Assembly: GCF_014705605.1 (NCBI RefSeq)
Contig: NZ_JACXIZ010000019.1
Span: 62,001 to 126,000 of the forward strand
DNA length: 64,000 bases
Reading direction: 5' to 3'
Source: Paenibacillus sabuli
Lineage (GTDB): Bacteria; Bacillota; Bacilli; Paenibacillales; Paenibacillaceae
Part shown: positions 13,115 through 22,460 of the stretch, piece after piece
Layout of the letters: the number at the start of each line of letters is the position of its first letter
Numbering within the stretch: the first letter of the stretch is position 1
The notes under the pieces: generated by a model
Databases searched by the model: none
Told to the model about the DNA's origin: nothing
The model's input: only the letters and a program-made list of their open reading frames with translations
Translations under genes and position numbers: made by a program

Positions 13115-13879
13115 TTAATGTTCCTCATGCACAGTAGACTCGGCAATGTAGACCATCGTCAAAACTGTGAACAGGAAGGCCTGAATCGCACCGACAAAGA
13201 TACTGAAACCTTGCCACACCGCGAGCATCGGGATACCGATCCAGCCCAACATAAGGATGGTTGCAATGAGCACCTCACCAGCAAAAATATTGGCATAGAG
13301 CCGGAGCGCCAGCGTGAGCGGTTTTGATACAACTTTCATCAGGTTTAGCGGCAAAAAGATCGGAAATGGCTCGATGTAATGCTTGAAATAATGTTTCGTG
13401 TTATTTTTGATCCCCAAGTAATGGATCAATACAAACACGATCAGGGCCAGTCCCGCAGTTACCGAAAGATCCGCGGTCGGGGATTTCCAAAATGCGATGT
13501 GGGCATGTCCGCCGTGTTCGGCAAGTGTCCCTTCCGAAATAATTGTATACCCGATTAGCTTGAGCTCTTCATGCGCATCGAACACCACGCCAAACGGCAG
13601 GCCGAGCAAGTTTGAAACAAAGATAAAGAAAATGATCGTTGCCCCGAGCGCAATGTATTTGCGCGCATGCTTGATCGGCATCGTCCCGGCCACTGTATTA
13701 TGCACGAATTCCAGTGCCCATTCCATAAAATTTTGCAATTTGGATGGTTTGTCTACTGACAAATTACGCACTGCCAAACGGGCAAGCACAAAGCAGATGA
13801 TACAGGACACCAGAATGCCGAGAATGGAAGACAAATCGAATTCCAGCCCTCCGATTTCGAGGATCGGGAAAATATGCAT
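13115..13879 (-). CDS. atpB: ATP synthase a subunit
   Basis: The 254-aa polytopic protein contains the essential-Arg helix ALRLYANIFAGEVL and, near the C-terminus, FLFTVLTMVYIAEST. It forms the proton half-channels next to the c ring. The start at 13879 (MHIFPILEIGGLEFDLSS) follows AAAGGGGTGA at 9 bases. It follows atpI by 9 bases. Confidence 0.96.
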   Translation of the reverse strand: MHIFPILEIGGLEFDLSSILGILVSCIICFVLARLAVRNLSVDKPSKLQNFMEWALEFVHNTVAGTMPIKHARKYIALGATIIFFIFVSNLLGLPFGVVFDAHEELKLIGYTIISEGTLAEHGGHAHIAFWKSPTADLSVTAGLALIVFVLIHYLGIKNNTKHYFKHYIEPFPIFLPLNLMKVVSKPLTLALRLYANIFAGEVLIATILMLGWIGIPMLAVWQGFSIFVGAIQAFLFTVLTMVYIAESTVHEEH

Positions 13880-13888
13880 GCAGTCATT

Positions 13889-14269
13889 TCACCCCTTTCG
13901 GTCGGTATTTTGAAACTGGTTAAAAAATGCGGTTACATAAATCGCGAACTGCACATAAAAACTGGAGATCAGCACCGCCGGCAGACTGAACCGATCCGGG
14001 TAGCGCAGTCCAATCAATGCGACGAATAGTACCATCGCAATTCGTGCACCTACGCCCAATCCAAGCGGCTTGCGCCGGCCCGTATGGATGACGCTTCCCA
14101 GCGCTTCGACTCGCCTGCGCAAAATAAAAGCGTTGACGATGCTGGCAACGAGTCCGAGCACAATACCGGCCGCGACGGGCTTGCCTTGCGGCACGAAAAT
14201 CCAGAGGACGATGCAAACCGTCGCAAGCCATAAGGTCGATCGCATCGCACGCCTCACGAGGTCATCCAT
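13889..14269 (-). CDS. atpI: ATP synthase subunit I
   Basis: The 126-aa protein has four hydrophobic segments and fits the AtpI family (small membrane protein at the head of atp operons, thought to assist c-ring or Mg2+ handling). The ATG at 14269 (MDDLVRRAMR) has GGAGGATACCG before it; the slightly earlier in-frame ATG is disfavoured. It overlaps the end of atpZ by 8 bases. Function is inferred from position and membrane profile more than from motifs. Confidence 0.85.
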   Translation of the reverse strand: MDDLVRRAMRSTLWLATVCIVLWIFVPQGKPVAAGIVLGLVASIVNAFILRRRVEALGSVIHTGRRKPLGLGVGARIAMVLFVALIGLRYPDRFSLPAVLISSFYVQFAIYVTAFFNQFQNTDRKG

Positions 14270-14483
14270 CGGTATCCTCCACAATCTTTTTAATCAACAT
14301 AATGCAGGAGAAGATTCCGACAAACAAACCGAAAAGCAATCCGAAGACAACCCAGCCACGTGAATCACCCAGCCAGTCGCCCAGGTAATACCCAAGGCAC
14401 ATGCACACTGCGATATCCAGGCCCATGACACCGACCAAACCGGCTGCGCGCCAAGGTTGCTCGCCGTTTCGTTTTGATTTCAT
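14262..14483 (-). CDS. atpZ: AtpZ/AtpI-family protein
   Basis: The 73-aa protein has two hydrophobic helices with Gly-rich segments GYYLGDWLGD and GWVVFGLLFGLFVGIFSC, the pattern of AtpZ. AtpZ and AtpI are small partners encoded first in atp operons of alkaliphilic and other Bacillales, proposed to act in Mg2+ transport or c-ring assembly. It is the first gene after the atp promoter. Confidence 0.85.
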   Translation of the reverse strand: MKSKRNGEQPWRAAGLVGVMGLDIAVCMCLGYYLGDWLGDSRGWVVFGLLFGLFVGIFSCIMLIKKIVEDTDG

Positions 14484-14510
14484 GGCTCATACCCCTGTCA
14501 ATCCTCATAT

Positions 14511-14540
14511 ATTTTATCGGAGCAATACGAGGTTTGTCAA
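14511..14540 (-). promoter_or_regulatory. Probable sigma-A promoter of the atp operon
   Basis: On the minus strand TTGACA (14535-14540) and TAAAAT (14511-14516) are separated by 18 bases, 28 bases upstream of the atpZ start. Confidence 0.75.
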
Positions 14541-14616
14541 TTCAAATAAATTCAAACGTTTCGTGAACAGATTTCGCGAAAGCCTTGATAAATCTGGTTT
14601 TTTGCCATTTCCAAAC

Positions 14617-14635
14617 CGTACAGTACTACTGTACG
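14617..14635. repeat. Inverted repeat upstream of the atp promoter
   Basis: CGTACAGT, then ACT, then ACTGTACG: a perfect 8-bp arm palindrome between the mnaA stop and the atp promoter. There is no T run, so it is not a typical terminator; it could be a protein-binding site. Confidence 0.5.
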
Positions 14636-14682
14636 CTGTATTCTTTGGCGTTGGCCCGGTGCAAGCTGGCGCCGCAGCGAAA

Positions 14683-15846
14683 CTATGAACGTTGTGTGAA
14701 CGGCTCCGGACGCGTCCCGCTGCGCCCGAAATGATGCAAAATCGCCTGCACGATCCGCTCCGAGGCGCGGCCATCGCCGTACGGATTGGCCGCCTGACTC
14801 ATGCTCGCATAGACCTCCTCGTCGCGAAGCAGCCGCTGCGCGTGACGGTACACCGTATCCTCGTCCGTCCCGACGAGCTCCAGCGTGCCCGCGTCGATGC
14901 CCTCCGGCCGCTCCGTCGTGTCCCGCAGCACCAGCGTCGGCACGCCGAACGAAGGCGCTTCCTCCTGCAGACCGCCGGAATCGGTCATAATCATGTATGC
15001 GTGCGGATAAAAATTATGGAATTCGAATACATCTAGCGGCTCGATCAGCTTGACGCGCGGATGCTCGCCCAGAATCGCGCTGGCCGGCTCGCGCACGGCC
15101 GGATTCGGATGTACGGCATAGACGACGGCGACGTCCTCGAATTCGTCGGCGATCCGCTTCACCGCGCGAAAGATGTTGCGATGCGGCTCGCCCAGCGCTT
15201 CGCGGCGATGCGCCGTCATCAGGATGAGGCGGCGGCCAGCGGCCCATTGCAGGACCGGGTGCGCGAAGTCGTCACGGACCGTATATTGGAAGACGTCCGT
15301 GGCCGTGTTGCCGGTCACGTAGATCGCCTGCTCCGGCTTGTTCTCCTGGCGCAGGTTGTCCGCCGAGCGCGCCGTCGGCGCGAAATGCACGTCGCTGAGC
15401 ACGCCCGCCAGCTGGCGGTTCATCTCCTCCGGGTACGGCGAGAGCTTGTTCCAGGTGCGCAGGCCGGCTTCGACGTGGCCTACCTGGATCTGCTGGAGGA
15501 ACGCGGCGTAGCTGGCCAGGAACGTCGTCTGCGTATCGCCGTGCACGAGCACGATGTCCGGCGCCGCTTCCTTCAGCACCGGCTCGAGTCCTTCCAGCAC
15601 GCGCACGGTCGTCTCCGTCAGCGTCTGCCTCTCTTTCATGACATTGAGATCATAGTCGGGGGCAATTCCGAAAAATTGCAGCACCTGATCCAGAATCTGT
15701 CGGTGCTGCGCGGTGACGCACACCATGGACTCGATATGCTCGGCATGCTTCTGCAGCTCGAGCACAAGCGGCGCCATCTTGACCGCCTCTGGACGGGTGC
15801 CGAATATGGTCATTACTTTTAGTTTGTTCAAGTTTGCATTCGTCAA
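14683..15846 (-). CDS. mnaA: UDP-N-acetylglucosamine 2-epimerase (non-hydrolysing)
   Basis: The 387-aa enzyme interconverts UDP-GlcNAc and UDP-ManNAc, the precursor for teichoic acid linkage units and SLH-binding secondary cell-wall polymers. Signatures: IFGTRPEAVKMAPL at the N-terminus, VHGDTQTTFLASYAAF, HVEAGLRTWN, and TDSGGLQEEAPSFGVP near the C-terminus. The best start is a TTG at 15844-15846, 9 bases after AAGGAG. The gene sits between upp and atp, where B. subtilis has no epimerase but Paenibacillaceae often do. Confidence 0.95.
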   Translation of the reverse strand: MTNANLNKLKVMTIFGTRPEAVKMAPLVLELQKHAEHIESMVCVTAQHRQILDQVLQFFGIAPDYDLNVMKERQTLTETTVRVLEGLEPVLKEAAPDIVLVHGDTQTTFLASYAAFLQQIQVGHVEAGLRTWNKLSPYPEEMNRQLAGVLSDVHFAPTARSADNLRQENKPEQAIYVTGNTATDVFQYTVRDDFAHPVLQWAAGRRLILMTAHRREALGEPHRNIFRAVKRIADEFEDVAVVYAVHPNPAVREPASAILGEHPRVKLIEPLDVFEFHNFYPHAYMIMTDSGGLQEEAPSFGVPTLVLRDTTERPEGIDAGTLELVGTDEDTVYRHAQRLLRDEEVYASMSQAANPYGDGRASERIVQAILHHFGRSGTRPEPFTQRS

Positions 15847-15869
15847 ACCTGCTCGCTCCTTCCCCTTGC

Positions 15870-16499
15870 CTAATTCGTACCGTACATGCGGTCTCCCGCA
15901 TCGCCAAGGCCGGGCACGATATAGCCGTGCTCATTCAGGCGCTCGTCGACTGCCGCCACGTGAATGTCGACCTCCGGATGGGCCTGCTGCACGGCGGCGA
16001 TCCCCTCGGGCGCGGCGATCAGACACATCAGCTTGAGCTGCTTGCACCCCCGCTGCTTGAGCGCGGCGAGCGCCGCATTGGCCGAGCCCCCGGTCGCCAG
16101 CATCGGATCGATCACGATCAGCATGCGCGAGGCCGCGTCGGTCGGGAGATTCAGATAATATTCCACCGGCTGCAGCGTCGCCGGATCGCGGTACAAGCCG
16201 ATGTGTCCGACCTTGGCGGCCGGAATCAGCTTGAGGATGCCGTCCGTCATGCCCAGGCCGGCGCGCAGGATCGGCACCAGACCGAGCATGCGCCCCGAGA
16301 TCAGCCGCCCCTCGGCCGGACCGACCGGAGTCTGCACCTCCACCGTCTCCAGCGGCACGTCGCGCGTCAGCTCGTACGCCATGAGCGTCGCCACCTCGTC
16401 GACCAGCTCGCGAAAGTCCTTGGTGTTGGTCTGCTTGTCCCGGATATAGGTCAGCTTGTGCTGAATCAGGGGGTGCTCGCATACGAATACGTTGCCCAT
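15870..16499 (-). CDS. upp: Uracil phosphoribosyltransferase
   Basis: The 209-aa salvage enzyme converts uracil and PRPP to UMP. The PRPP loop is [14 protein letters not shown], and the uracil-binding C-terminus reads [14 protein letters not shown]. The start [20 protein letters not shown] is typical, with GAGGAGGACGAG before the ATG. It follows glyA, as in B. subtilis, after a terminator hairpin. Confidence 0.98.
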   Translation of the reverse strand: MGNVFVCEHPLIQHKLTYIRDKQTNTKDFRELVDEVATLMAYELTRDVPLETVEVQTPVGPAEGRLISGRMLGLVPILRAGLGMTDGILKLIPAAKVGHIGLYRDPATLQPVEYYLNLPTDAASRMLIVIDPMLATGGSANAALAALKQRGCKQLKLMCLIAAPEGIAAVQQAHPEVDIHVAAVDERLNEHGYIVPGLGDAGDRMYGTN

Positions 16500-16572
16500 T
16501 CCTCGTCCTCCTCGCAGGCTGCGGCCGCACGCGCGCGCAGTCCCGACGCATAATCTTATCCATTATAACAAA

Positions 16573-16609
16573 GAGCGTCTTCTCCCGCTATCGGCAGGAG
16601 AAAACGCTC
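16573..16609 (-). terminator. Terminator between glyA and upp
   Basis: On the minus strand a 13-bp stem with one mismatch (16597-16609 with 16573-16585) and an 11-base loop is followed by TTTG. A TATAAT sequence (16562-16567) directly after it may be the -10 box of upp, but no good -35 is seen. Confidence 0.75.
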
Positions 16610-16636
16610 AGCAAACCCTTTATAAATATATGCCGC

Positions 16637-17884
16637 CTAGTACGTCAGCTCCGGGTACAGCGGGTAGCGCGCCGTCAGCTCGCGCACCTTGGCCTCGGCC
16701 TGCTGCAGCACGGCTTCGTCCTCCGGCGCCTTGAGCGTCATGGCGATCACCTCGGCGATCGTGACCATCGCCGCTTCGTCCATGCCGCGCGAGGTCGCCG
16801 CCGGCGTGCCCAGGCGCACGCCGCTCGTGACGAACGGGCTGGTCGGATCGAACGGAATCGCGTTCTTGTTGGCCGTGATGCCGACCCGATCGAGTACATG
16901 CTCGGCGACCTTGCCGGTGATGCCGACGCTGCGCGTATCGATCAGCATGAGATGGTTGTCCGTGCCGCCGGAGACGAGATTCAGCCCGTGGCCGATCAGC
17001 GCGTCCGCCAGCGTGCGCGCATTGGCGACGACTTGCTTCGCGTACGTCTTGAAGTCCGGCTGCAGCGCTTCGCCGAGCGCGACGGCCTTGGCGGCGATGA
17101 TGTGCATCAGCGGACCGCCCTGCGAGCCGGGGAATACCGCCTTGTCGATCGCGGCCGCCCACGGCTGGCGGCACAGGATCAAGCCGCCGCGCGGCCCGCG
17201 CAGCGTCTTGTGCGTCGTCGTCGTGACGAAGTGGGCGTGCGGCACCGGGCTCGGATGCTCGCCGGCTGCGACGAGGCCGGCGATATGGGCCATGTCGACC
17301 ATGAACAAGGCGCCTACGTCGTTGGCAATGGCCGCCATGCGCGCGAAGTCGATCGTGCGCGGATAGGCGCTTGCGCCGGCGACGATCAGACGGGGACGAT
17401 GCTTGAAGGCCGCCTTGCGCACTTCTTCGTAGTCAATCGTGAACGACTCTTCGTCCACGCCGTAGGCGACGAAGTTGTACAGCAGGCCGGAGGCGTTGAC
17501 CGGGCTGCCGTGGGTCAGGTGACCGCCGTGCGCCAGATTCATGCCCAGCACCGTGTCGCCAGGCTTGAGCACGGCCAGGTAGACGGCCATGTTGGCCTGC
17601 GCGCCGGAATGCGGCTGCACGTTGGCATGCTCGGCGCCGAACAGCTCCTTGGCGCGGTCGCGGGCGATGTTCTCGACGACGTCGACATGCTCGCAGCCGC
17701 CGTAGAAGCGCTTGCCCGGATAGCCCTCCGCGTATTTGTTCGTCAGCACCGAGCCCATCGCTTCCAGCACCGCTTCGCTGACGATATTCTCGGACGCGAT
17801 CAACTCGATGTTGTCGCGCTGACGCTGCAGCTCCAGGCCCATCGCCTTGAGCAGCTCGGGATCTTGCTTGCGTAATTGTTCCAT
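16637..17884 (-). CDS. glyA: Serine hydroxymethyltransferase
   Basis: The 415-aa PLP enzyme converts serine and tetrahydrofolate to glycine and 5,10-methylene-THF. The PLP lysine lies in [15 protein letters not shown]; other family segments are [29 protein letters not shown] and [13 protein letters not shown]. Two ATGs are possible; the second (17884) stands 9 bases after AGGAGG while the first overlaps it, so 17884 is preferred. Confidence 0.98.
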   Translation of the reverse strand: MEQLRKQDPELLKAMGLELQRQRDNIELIASENIVSEAVLEAMGSVLTNKYAEGYPGKRFYGGCEHVDVVENIARDRAKELFGAEHANVQPHSGAQANMAVYLAVLKPGDTVLGMNLAHGGHLTHGSPVNASGLLYNFVAYGVDEESFTIDYEEVRKAAFKHRPRLIVAGASAYPRTIDFARMAAIANDVGALFMVDMAHIAGLVAAGEHPSPVPHAHFVTTTTHKTLRGPRGGLILCRQPWAAAIDKAVFPGSQGGPLMHIIAAKAVALGEALQPDFKTYAKQVVANARTLADALIGHGLNLVSGGTDNHLMLIDTRSVGITGKVAEHVLDRVGITANKNAIPFDPTSPFVTSGVRLGTPAATSRGMDEAAMVTIAEVIAMTLKAPEDEAVLQQAEAKVRELTARYPLYPELTY

Positions 17885-17921
17885 GGTCGTCATCCTCCTG
17901 ACATGGTAATTAAGAGTATCC

Positions 17922-18482
17922 TTATGTGCGCTGGTAGACGGCGCGCTCGCCGCCGATCAGCCGCGGCCGGGTCAGCGCCATCGTCACGTGCGCGGCGCCG
18001 AGCTCGCGGATCGAGGGCCGCACGGGTACGGCAACGGCCTTGAGATGCATGCCGATCAGGGTATCGCCGATATCGATGCCCGCGTGCGCCCGCACCGCCT
18101 CGACGAGGCACGGGTCTGCCAGCTGGCGATAGGCGTAGGCCGCCATCGAGCCGCCCGCGCGCGGCATCGGCACGGCGGCGACCTCCTCCAGGCCGAGCCG
18201 CTCCGCCGTCTCGCGCGGCAGCACGAGCGCCCGGTTGAGATGCTCGCAGCATTGATACACCGGCTGGAAGCCCCGCTCGCGCCGCGCCGACTCCACACCC
18301 TCGTAGATGCTGCGGGCCGCCTCCAGCGTGCCGGCTGTGCCGATCCGGCTGCCGAGCACTTCGCTGGTGCTCGCGCCGATGACGAGTAGCTTGCCCGGGC
18401 CGAGCGCCGCCGCTTGCGCGAGCTCGCGCACCACGGTCTCGACCCCGGCGCGCACCTGCTCCAGCAATTCGCGCGTCTCCAT
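17922..18482 (-). CDS. ywlG: TIGR01440/UPF0340 family protein (YwlG-like)
   Basis: The 186-aa protein matches the YwlG family: [54 protein letters not shown] and [20 protein letters not shown]. Its position between rpiB and glyA is the same as in B. subtilis. The biochemical function is not established; the conserved Cys-Cys-Glu-His cluster suggests a metal or substrate site. The start has GGGGG upstream. Confidence 0.92.
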   Translation of the reverse strand: METRELLEQVRAGVETVVRELAQAAALGPGKLLVIGASTSEVLGSRIGTAGTLEAARSIYEGVESARRERGFQPVYQCCEHLNRALVLPRETAERLGLEEVAAVPMPRAGGSMAAYAYRQLADPCLVEAVRAHAGIDIGDTLIGMHLKAVAVPVRPSIRELGAAHVTMALTRPRLIGGERAVYQRT

Positions 18483-18494
18483 CTGCGTCGCCCC

Positions 18495-18953
18495 CTAGCG
18501 CTGGGCGGCGCCGCGGGCCTCGAGCGCCTGCACCTTGCCGATGCGGCCGATATGGCGCTCGCCGGCGGAGAACGGCGTCTCCAGCCAGATGCGAATGATC
18601 TCCTGAGCCAAGCCCGGGCCGATGACGCGCTCGCCGAGGGCCAGCACGTTGGTGTCGTTGTGCTCGCGCGTCGCTTGGGCGGAGAACATATCATGCGTCA
18701 GTGCGCAGCGAATGCCCGGCAGCTTGTTGGCGGCAATCGACATGCCGATGCCGGTGCCGCAGATCAGGATGCCGCGATCCGCTTTGCCCTCGATCACCTG
18801 CGTGCAGACCGGCAGCGCATAGTCGGGATAATCGACCGAGTCCGGGCAGTCGCAGCCATAGTCCTCGACCTCGTGTCCGAGCGATTCAATGAACGGCACG
18901 ACCACATCCTTCAGTCTGTAGCCGGCGTGGTCGGCTCCGATAGCGATTTTCAT
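18495..18953 (-). CDS. rpiB: Ribose-5-phosphate isomerase B
   Basis: The 152-aa isomerase of the pentose phosphate pathway has GADHAGYRLK at the N-terminus, the active-site CGTGIGMSIAANK and the His/Arg-containing REHNDTNVLALGERV. The ATG follows GAGGAGG by 10 bases. Gene order ywlE-rpiB-ywlG-glyA is conserved in Bacillales. Confidence 0.97.
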   Translation of the reverse strand: MKIAIGADHAGYRLKDVVVPFIESLGHEVEDYGCDCPDSVDYPDYALPVCTQVIEGKADRGILICGTGIGMSIAANKLPGIRCALTHDMFSAQATREHNDTNVLALGERVIGPGLAQEIIRIWLETPFSAGERHIGRIGKVQALEARGAAQR

Positions 18954-19053
18954 GACGTTCCAGCCTCCTCATCGAATACGCGCCGGCCTGACCGGACGGG
19001 CCGGCCGCGCGCTGGTCTTAGTATACCACAGGTGTTCGCATGCCCCGCTAGAC

Positions 19054-19093
19054 GAAAAAAAGAGCAAAACGTGTACAAGACACGCTGCTCTTT
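19054..19093 (-). terminator. Terminator between ywlE and rpiB
   Basis: On the minus strand AAAGAGCA pairs with TGCTCTTT, with a second short CGTGT/ACACG stem inside, followed by a run of T. It divides the conserved cluster into two transcription units. Confidence 0.8.
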
Positions 19094-19206
19094 GCCCAGG
19101 CGACCGGCCGTATGTTCCGATGCTCCATCGTGGTTCCCCACTATCGTCGCCAGTCACATCGGATCCGTCTATGCTGTCTCCATCATACCGGAATGCCAAA
19201 ATAAAA

Positions 19207-19788
19207 TCAATCCCCGTCGCGCAGCTTGCGCAGCAGCTTGTCCAGCGCCAGCTCGAGCTCGTCCGCCGTCCGCCTGTACTCCGCCAGCGAGCCACCGAAC
19301 GGGTCGCCGACATCAAAGCTCGGAATTCGCCGCTCCAGCTCGATCAGGCGCGCCCGCTCCGCATCCGACAGCTGCCCGCCCAGCGCCTGCTTCATATGCA
19401 GCTCCGTATACAGCCGCTCCAGCTCGGCGATATCGGCGAGCACCGCCCCGTCCTGCTCCACGTATTCCTTGAGCGTGTAAACCTTGTCCAGCGCCCCGGG
19501 ATAGCGCTCCAGCAGATGCCGCTTGTGACTGGCCGTCATCGTCAGGATCAGATCGGCCCAGCCGATCGCCTCCAGCGCCAGCGCGCGCGAGGCGCCCTCG
19601 CGCGCGATGCCGCGCTCGCCCAGCACCGCGGCGGCATGCGACGAGATCGGGAGCCCGTCCAGCGTCGAGACGCCGGCCGAGCGCACGTCCAGGTCGAGTC
19701 CCGCCGCAGCTGCCCGCTGGCGCAGCAGCGCCTCGGCCATCGGCGAACGGCACGTGTTGCCCGTGCACACGAACAGAATCCGTTTCAT
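19207..19788 (-). CDS. ywlE: Protein arginine phosphatase (low-molecular-weight PTP family)
   Basis: The start at 19788 (MKRILFVCTGNTCRSP) follows GAGGAG; 193 aa. The P-loop is Cys8-T-G-N-T-C-Arg14-Ser. The Thr at position 12 of the loop is the residue that marks YwlE as a phospho-arginine rather than phospho-tyrosine phosphatase in B. subtilis and Geobacillus. The general-acid Asp lies in FDVGDPFGGS. YwlE opposes the McsB kinase and so moderates CtsR and ClpCP-directed protein tagging. Compared with many homologues it has a longer middle/C-terminal part (Glu/Leu-rich, roughly residues 110-165). Confidence 0.94.
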   Translation of the reverse strand: MKRILFVCTGNTCRSPMAEALLRQRAAAAGLDLDVRSAGVSTLDGLPISSHAAAVLGERGIAREGASRALALEAIGWADLILTMTASHKRHLLERYPGALDKVYTLKEYVEQDGAVLADIAELERLYTELHMKQALGGQLSDAERARLIELERRIPSFDVGDPFGGSLAEYRRTADELELALDKLLRKLRDGD

Positions 19789-19839
19789 AGCGCGAGCTCC
19801 TCCTCTATGGCCTTTTGTTAACAAGATACCACAATCGGC

Positions 19840-20400
19840 TCACAATAAAAACAACAAGCCGAACGCGAGCAGTATCGCTCCGCCGCAGGCCTCGCCGTAG
19901 CCGCCGAGATTGCGGCTGACCCGCCTGCCGAGCATCAGCCCCATGGTCGACATCAAGCCTCCGAACAGACCGAACAGCAAGACCGTCAGCACGACGTCCA
20001 ACTCGAACATGCCCAGCGAGATGCCGACCGAGAACGAATCCACGCTCACGCTCAGCGCAAAAAGCAGCAGTCCCCAGATCGTGCGCGGCCGCATCGCCGT
20101 CTCGCTCTCGCCGCGCAGCGAGCTGTAGATCATATGCGCGCCCAGCAGCACCAGCAGCACACCGGCCGCAGAGGTCGCGACATGACCGAGCAGCCCGCTC
20201 ATATAAAGGCCGGCATACATCCCCAGCAACGGCATCAGCACGTGAAACGCGCCGATCAGTGAGCTGAGCCCGGCGACCTCGCGCAGCCGGATACCCTTGA
20301 GCCCGATCCCGATGCCCAGCGAGAAGGCATCCATGCCCAGCGCGACGGCCATGATCAGGATCGTGGCCAGCTGCCCGGCCAGCAGATGGGCTTCGATCAT
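19840..20400 (-). CDS. mntP: Manganese efflux pump MntP
   Basis: The 186-aa, six-helix membrane protein has the duplicated MntP pattern: ALGMDAFSLGIGIGL in the first half and LSVSVDSFSVGISLGMF in the second, each with an intramembrane Asp. It exports Mn(II). The ATG at 20400 follows GGGGGAG. Position between ywlC and ywlE is as in B. subtilis (ywlD). No Mn riboswitch (yybP-ykoY) is recognisable in the 110 bases upstream. Confidence 0.94.
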   Translation of the reverse strand: MIEAHLLAGQLATILIMAVALGMDAFSLGIGIGLKGIRLREVAGLSSLIGAFHVLMPLLGMYAGLYMSGLLGHVATSAAGVLLVLLGAHMIYSSLRGESETAMRPRTIWGLLLFALSVSVDSFSVGISLGMFELDVVLTVLLFGLFGGLMSTMGLMLGRRVSRNLGGYGEACGGAILLAFGLLFLL

Positions 20401-20513
20401 CCTATCTCCCCCTTGTCCGCACATCTCTCTTGATGATATGCGAACAAGTGGACAAAGATGACCGCGACAGCTCAGCGCAATCGGCCAAATGCCGCCCGAG
20501 CGGCAACGCTGCG

Positions 20514-21566
20514 CTAGACGCGCAGCGGGGGCTGGCCGGAGGCCTTCTCCAGCCGATTCATCAGCGCTTCGCCGATGCCCGAGCGCGGAGCCGCCTCCGC
20601 CCAGATCGCCGTGACGCCCTGCGCGTCGAATGCGCGCAGCGCGGCGTAGAGACCGCTCGCGGCCTCCTCCAGACGCGACAGCGAGCCGCAGCTCAGCACG
20701 AGATCGGCGCGGTAATGCGCCGCATGCTCGGCAAAGGCCAGCACGCCGGTGCGCGCGCCGCGCCGCGCCGCTTCGTCGACCTCCTGCTGGATGCGCGCCC
20801 GCACCGCATCCGGCGCGCCCTCGACTAGGCGCATCGCGCCGCTCGGCGCGTAGTGCTTGTACTTGACCCCGGGCGAGCGCGGCGCAGCGGCCGCCGTCTC
20901 GTCCTCGGCGGACCCTGCAGGCTCGGGCTCGGCCAGAGGCCCGCAGGCCGCCAGTTCGCTCGACGTGACGCCGCCCGGGCGCAGGATGTGGATGCGCCCG
21001 CCCTCATCCACCTGCACGACGGTCGACTCCAGGCCCACGCCCGCCGGACCGCCGTCGAGCAGGCCGTCGATCCGGCCGTCCAGGTCCTCGCGCACATGCG
21101 CCGCCGTCGTCGGGCTCGGGCGCCCGGAGCGATTGGCGCTGGGCGCCGCGATCGGACAGCCCGCAGCGGCGATTAGCCGCCGCGCGAGACCGTGGGCGGG
21201 CATCCGCACCGCCACGGTGTCCAGCCCGGCCGTGACGCGCGCGGCGACGGCGCCCGGACGGACCGCCAGCACCAGCGTCAGCGGGCCCGGCCAGTGCCGG
21301 TCCATGAGCCGCAGAGCTGTCGCCGGCGCAGGCAGGGTCAACTGCTCCAGCCCGGACCGATCGGCAATATGCACAATAAGCGGGTTGTCGCTAGGTCTTC
21401 CCTTGGCCGCGAACACCCGCTCCACAGCGACTGGATTGCGCGCATCGGCGCCGAGTCCGTATACCGTCTCAGTCGGGAAGGCGACGATGCCGCCTGCCGC
21501 GAGCATCGCGCCGGCCTCGGCCACTCCGGCCTCGGCATCCCGCCATATTTTCGTCGTTCCTTCCAT
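20514..21566 (-). CDS. ywlC: L-threonylcarbamoyladenylate synthase (Sua5/YwlC type)
   Basis: The 350-aa protein has the two-domain Sua5 form. The catalytic YrdC domain has PTETVYGLGADARN, KGRPSDNPLIVHI, PGPLTLVL and AAPSANRSGRPSPTTA, followed by RPGGVT. A linker rich in Ala/Glu leads through SPGVKYKHYAP into the C-terminal Sua5 domain. The enzyme makes threonylcarbamoyl-AMP for the t6A modification at position 37 of ANN-decoding tRNAs. Ribosome site is weak. Confidence 0.95.
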   Translation of the reverse strand: MEGTTKIWRDAEAGVAEAGAMLAAGGIVAFPTETVYGLGADARNPVAVERVFAAKGRPSDNPLIVHIADRSGLEQLTLPAPATALRLMDRHWPGPLTLVLAVRPGAVAARVTAGLDTVAVRMPAHGLARRLIAAAGCPIAAPSANRSGRPSPTTAAHVREDLDGRIDGLLDGGPAGVGLESTVVQVDEGGRIHILRPGGVTSSELAACGPLAEPEPAGSAEDETAAAAPRSPGVKYKHYAPSGAMRLVEGAPDAVRARIQQEVDEAARRGARTGVLAFAEHAAHYRADLVLSCGSLSRLEEAASGLYAALRAFDAQGVTAIWAEAAPRSGIGEALMNRLEKASGQPPLRV

Positions 21567-21590
21567 TGCTTCAGCCCCAATACCCCGATA

Positions 21591-22283
21591 CTAGAACAAG
21601 TTGCGCACAAAATCGACGATGGCCTGCAGCACATCCCAGAGAAAAAAGCGCACTTCCACTTCTTCGTCGGTCGCAGCGCCCGCACCCGCATCCCCGACCG
21701 CAGCTGCCGCCGGCACCGCATCGGCGCTTCCTGACTCGTGGTCGGCCGGAGCCGCGGCAGCTTCGCCGGTCACGCCATCGATGAAGCAGAGCGGCGGAAA
21801 CAGCACACACCACCAGTTCTGCCCTGAGCCCTCGCCGAGCGTCACCAGCAGGGCCTCGTATTCGCCTGCCGGATACACCTCGCTCCCATACATCTTGGTC
21901 GGGAAGTCGACCTGACCCAGCTCCAGACGATAGCCGTAGGCGAAGCCGCGATCCGCCAGCACAGTCCGTACGATGCGTCCCAGCTCCGGCAGCTTGGCGC
22001 GCAGCGTACGGCGCGCCTCCTCGATCGTCTGCGGCTCGTCCGACCATCGCTCCATCTCGGCCACGATTGCATCGCGGACATAGCGCTTCACCGCTTGGTC
22101 CTGCGGTGCGTCGGAATGCGCAAGGATGCGCAGGCGAATCGATTCCTCCGGAATGGAGCCGCCGACGATTGCCGCGTCGGTGCGGTGATTCTCCCAACTC
22201 ATGATGGCCACGGACAGCACGACAGCCAGCAACAGCACGACACGGCGAAAAGAAGTAGAACGGGAATGATTGCGGATAACCAT
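21591..22283 (-). CDS. spoIIR: Stage II sporulation protein R
   Basis: The 230-aa secreted protein has an N-terminal membrane/signal segment (VVLLLAVVLSVAIMSW), then IPEESIRLRILAHSDAPQDQ and NWWCVLFPPLCFIDG, which are diagnostic of SpoIIR. In the forespore SpoIIR is secreted across the septum and triggers SpoIIGA to process pro-sigma-E. The C-terminal 55 residues form an Ala/Asp-rich linker followed by a hydrophobic amphipathic tail, an extension common in Paenibacillaceae but absent in B. subtilis. A sigma-F promoter was not clearly identified. Confidence 0.95.
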   Translation of the reverse strand: MVIRNHSRSTSFRRVVLLLAVVLSVAIMSWENHRTDAAIVGGSIPEESIRLRILAHSDAPQDQAVKRYVRDAIVAEMERWSDEPQTIEEARRTLRAKLPELGRIVRTVLADRGFAYGYRLELGQVDFPTKMYGSEVYPAGEYEALLVTLGEGSGQNWWCVLFPPLCFIDGVTGEAAAAPADHESGSADAVPAAAAVGDAGAGAATDEEVEVRFFLWDVLQAIVDFVRNLF

Positions 22284-22460
22284 ACGTCACAAGCCCCTCT
22301 CGGCCGCACCCGTCGGTGCGTCAGCTTGCGTTCCGGAACGTCTATGTTCCCTAGTATGGTCCGTCCTCGCAATCTTTAAACCTATGAGAGGAGCGCGTGC
22401 TAGATTCCTTGTCAGATTCCGTGCCAGATGCCGTGGTGGTCGATTGCTAGATGATAGACA

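Noticed and set aside
20401-20513. Mn riboswitch upstream of mntP
   Set aside because: Only about 110 bases are available and no yybP-ykoY helix pattern was found.
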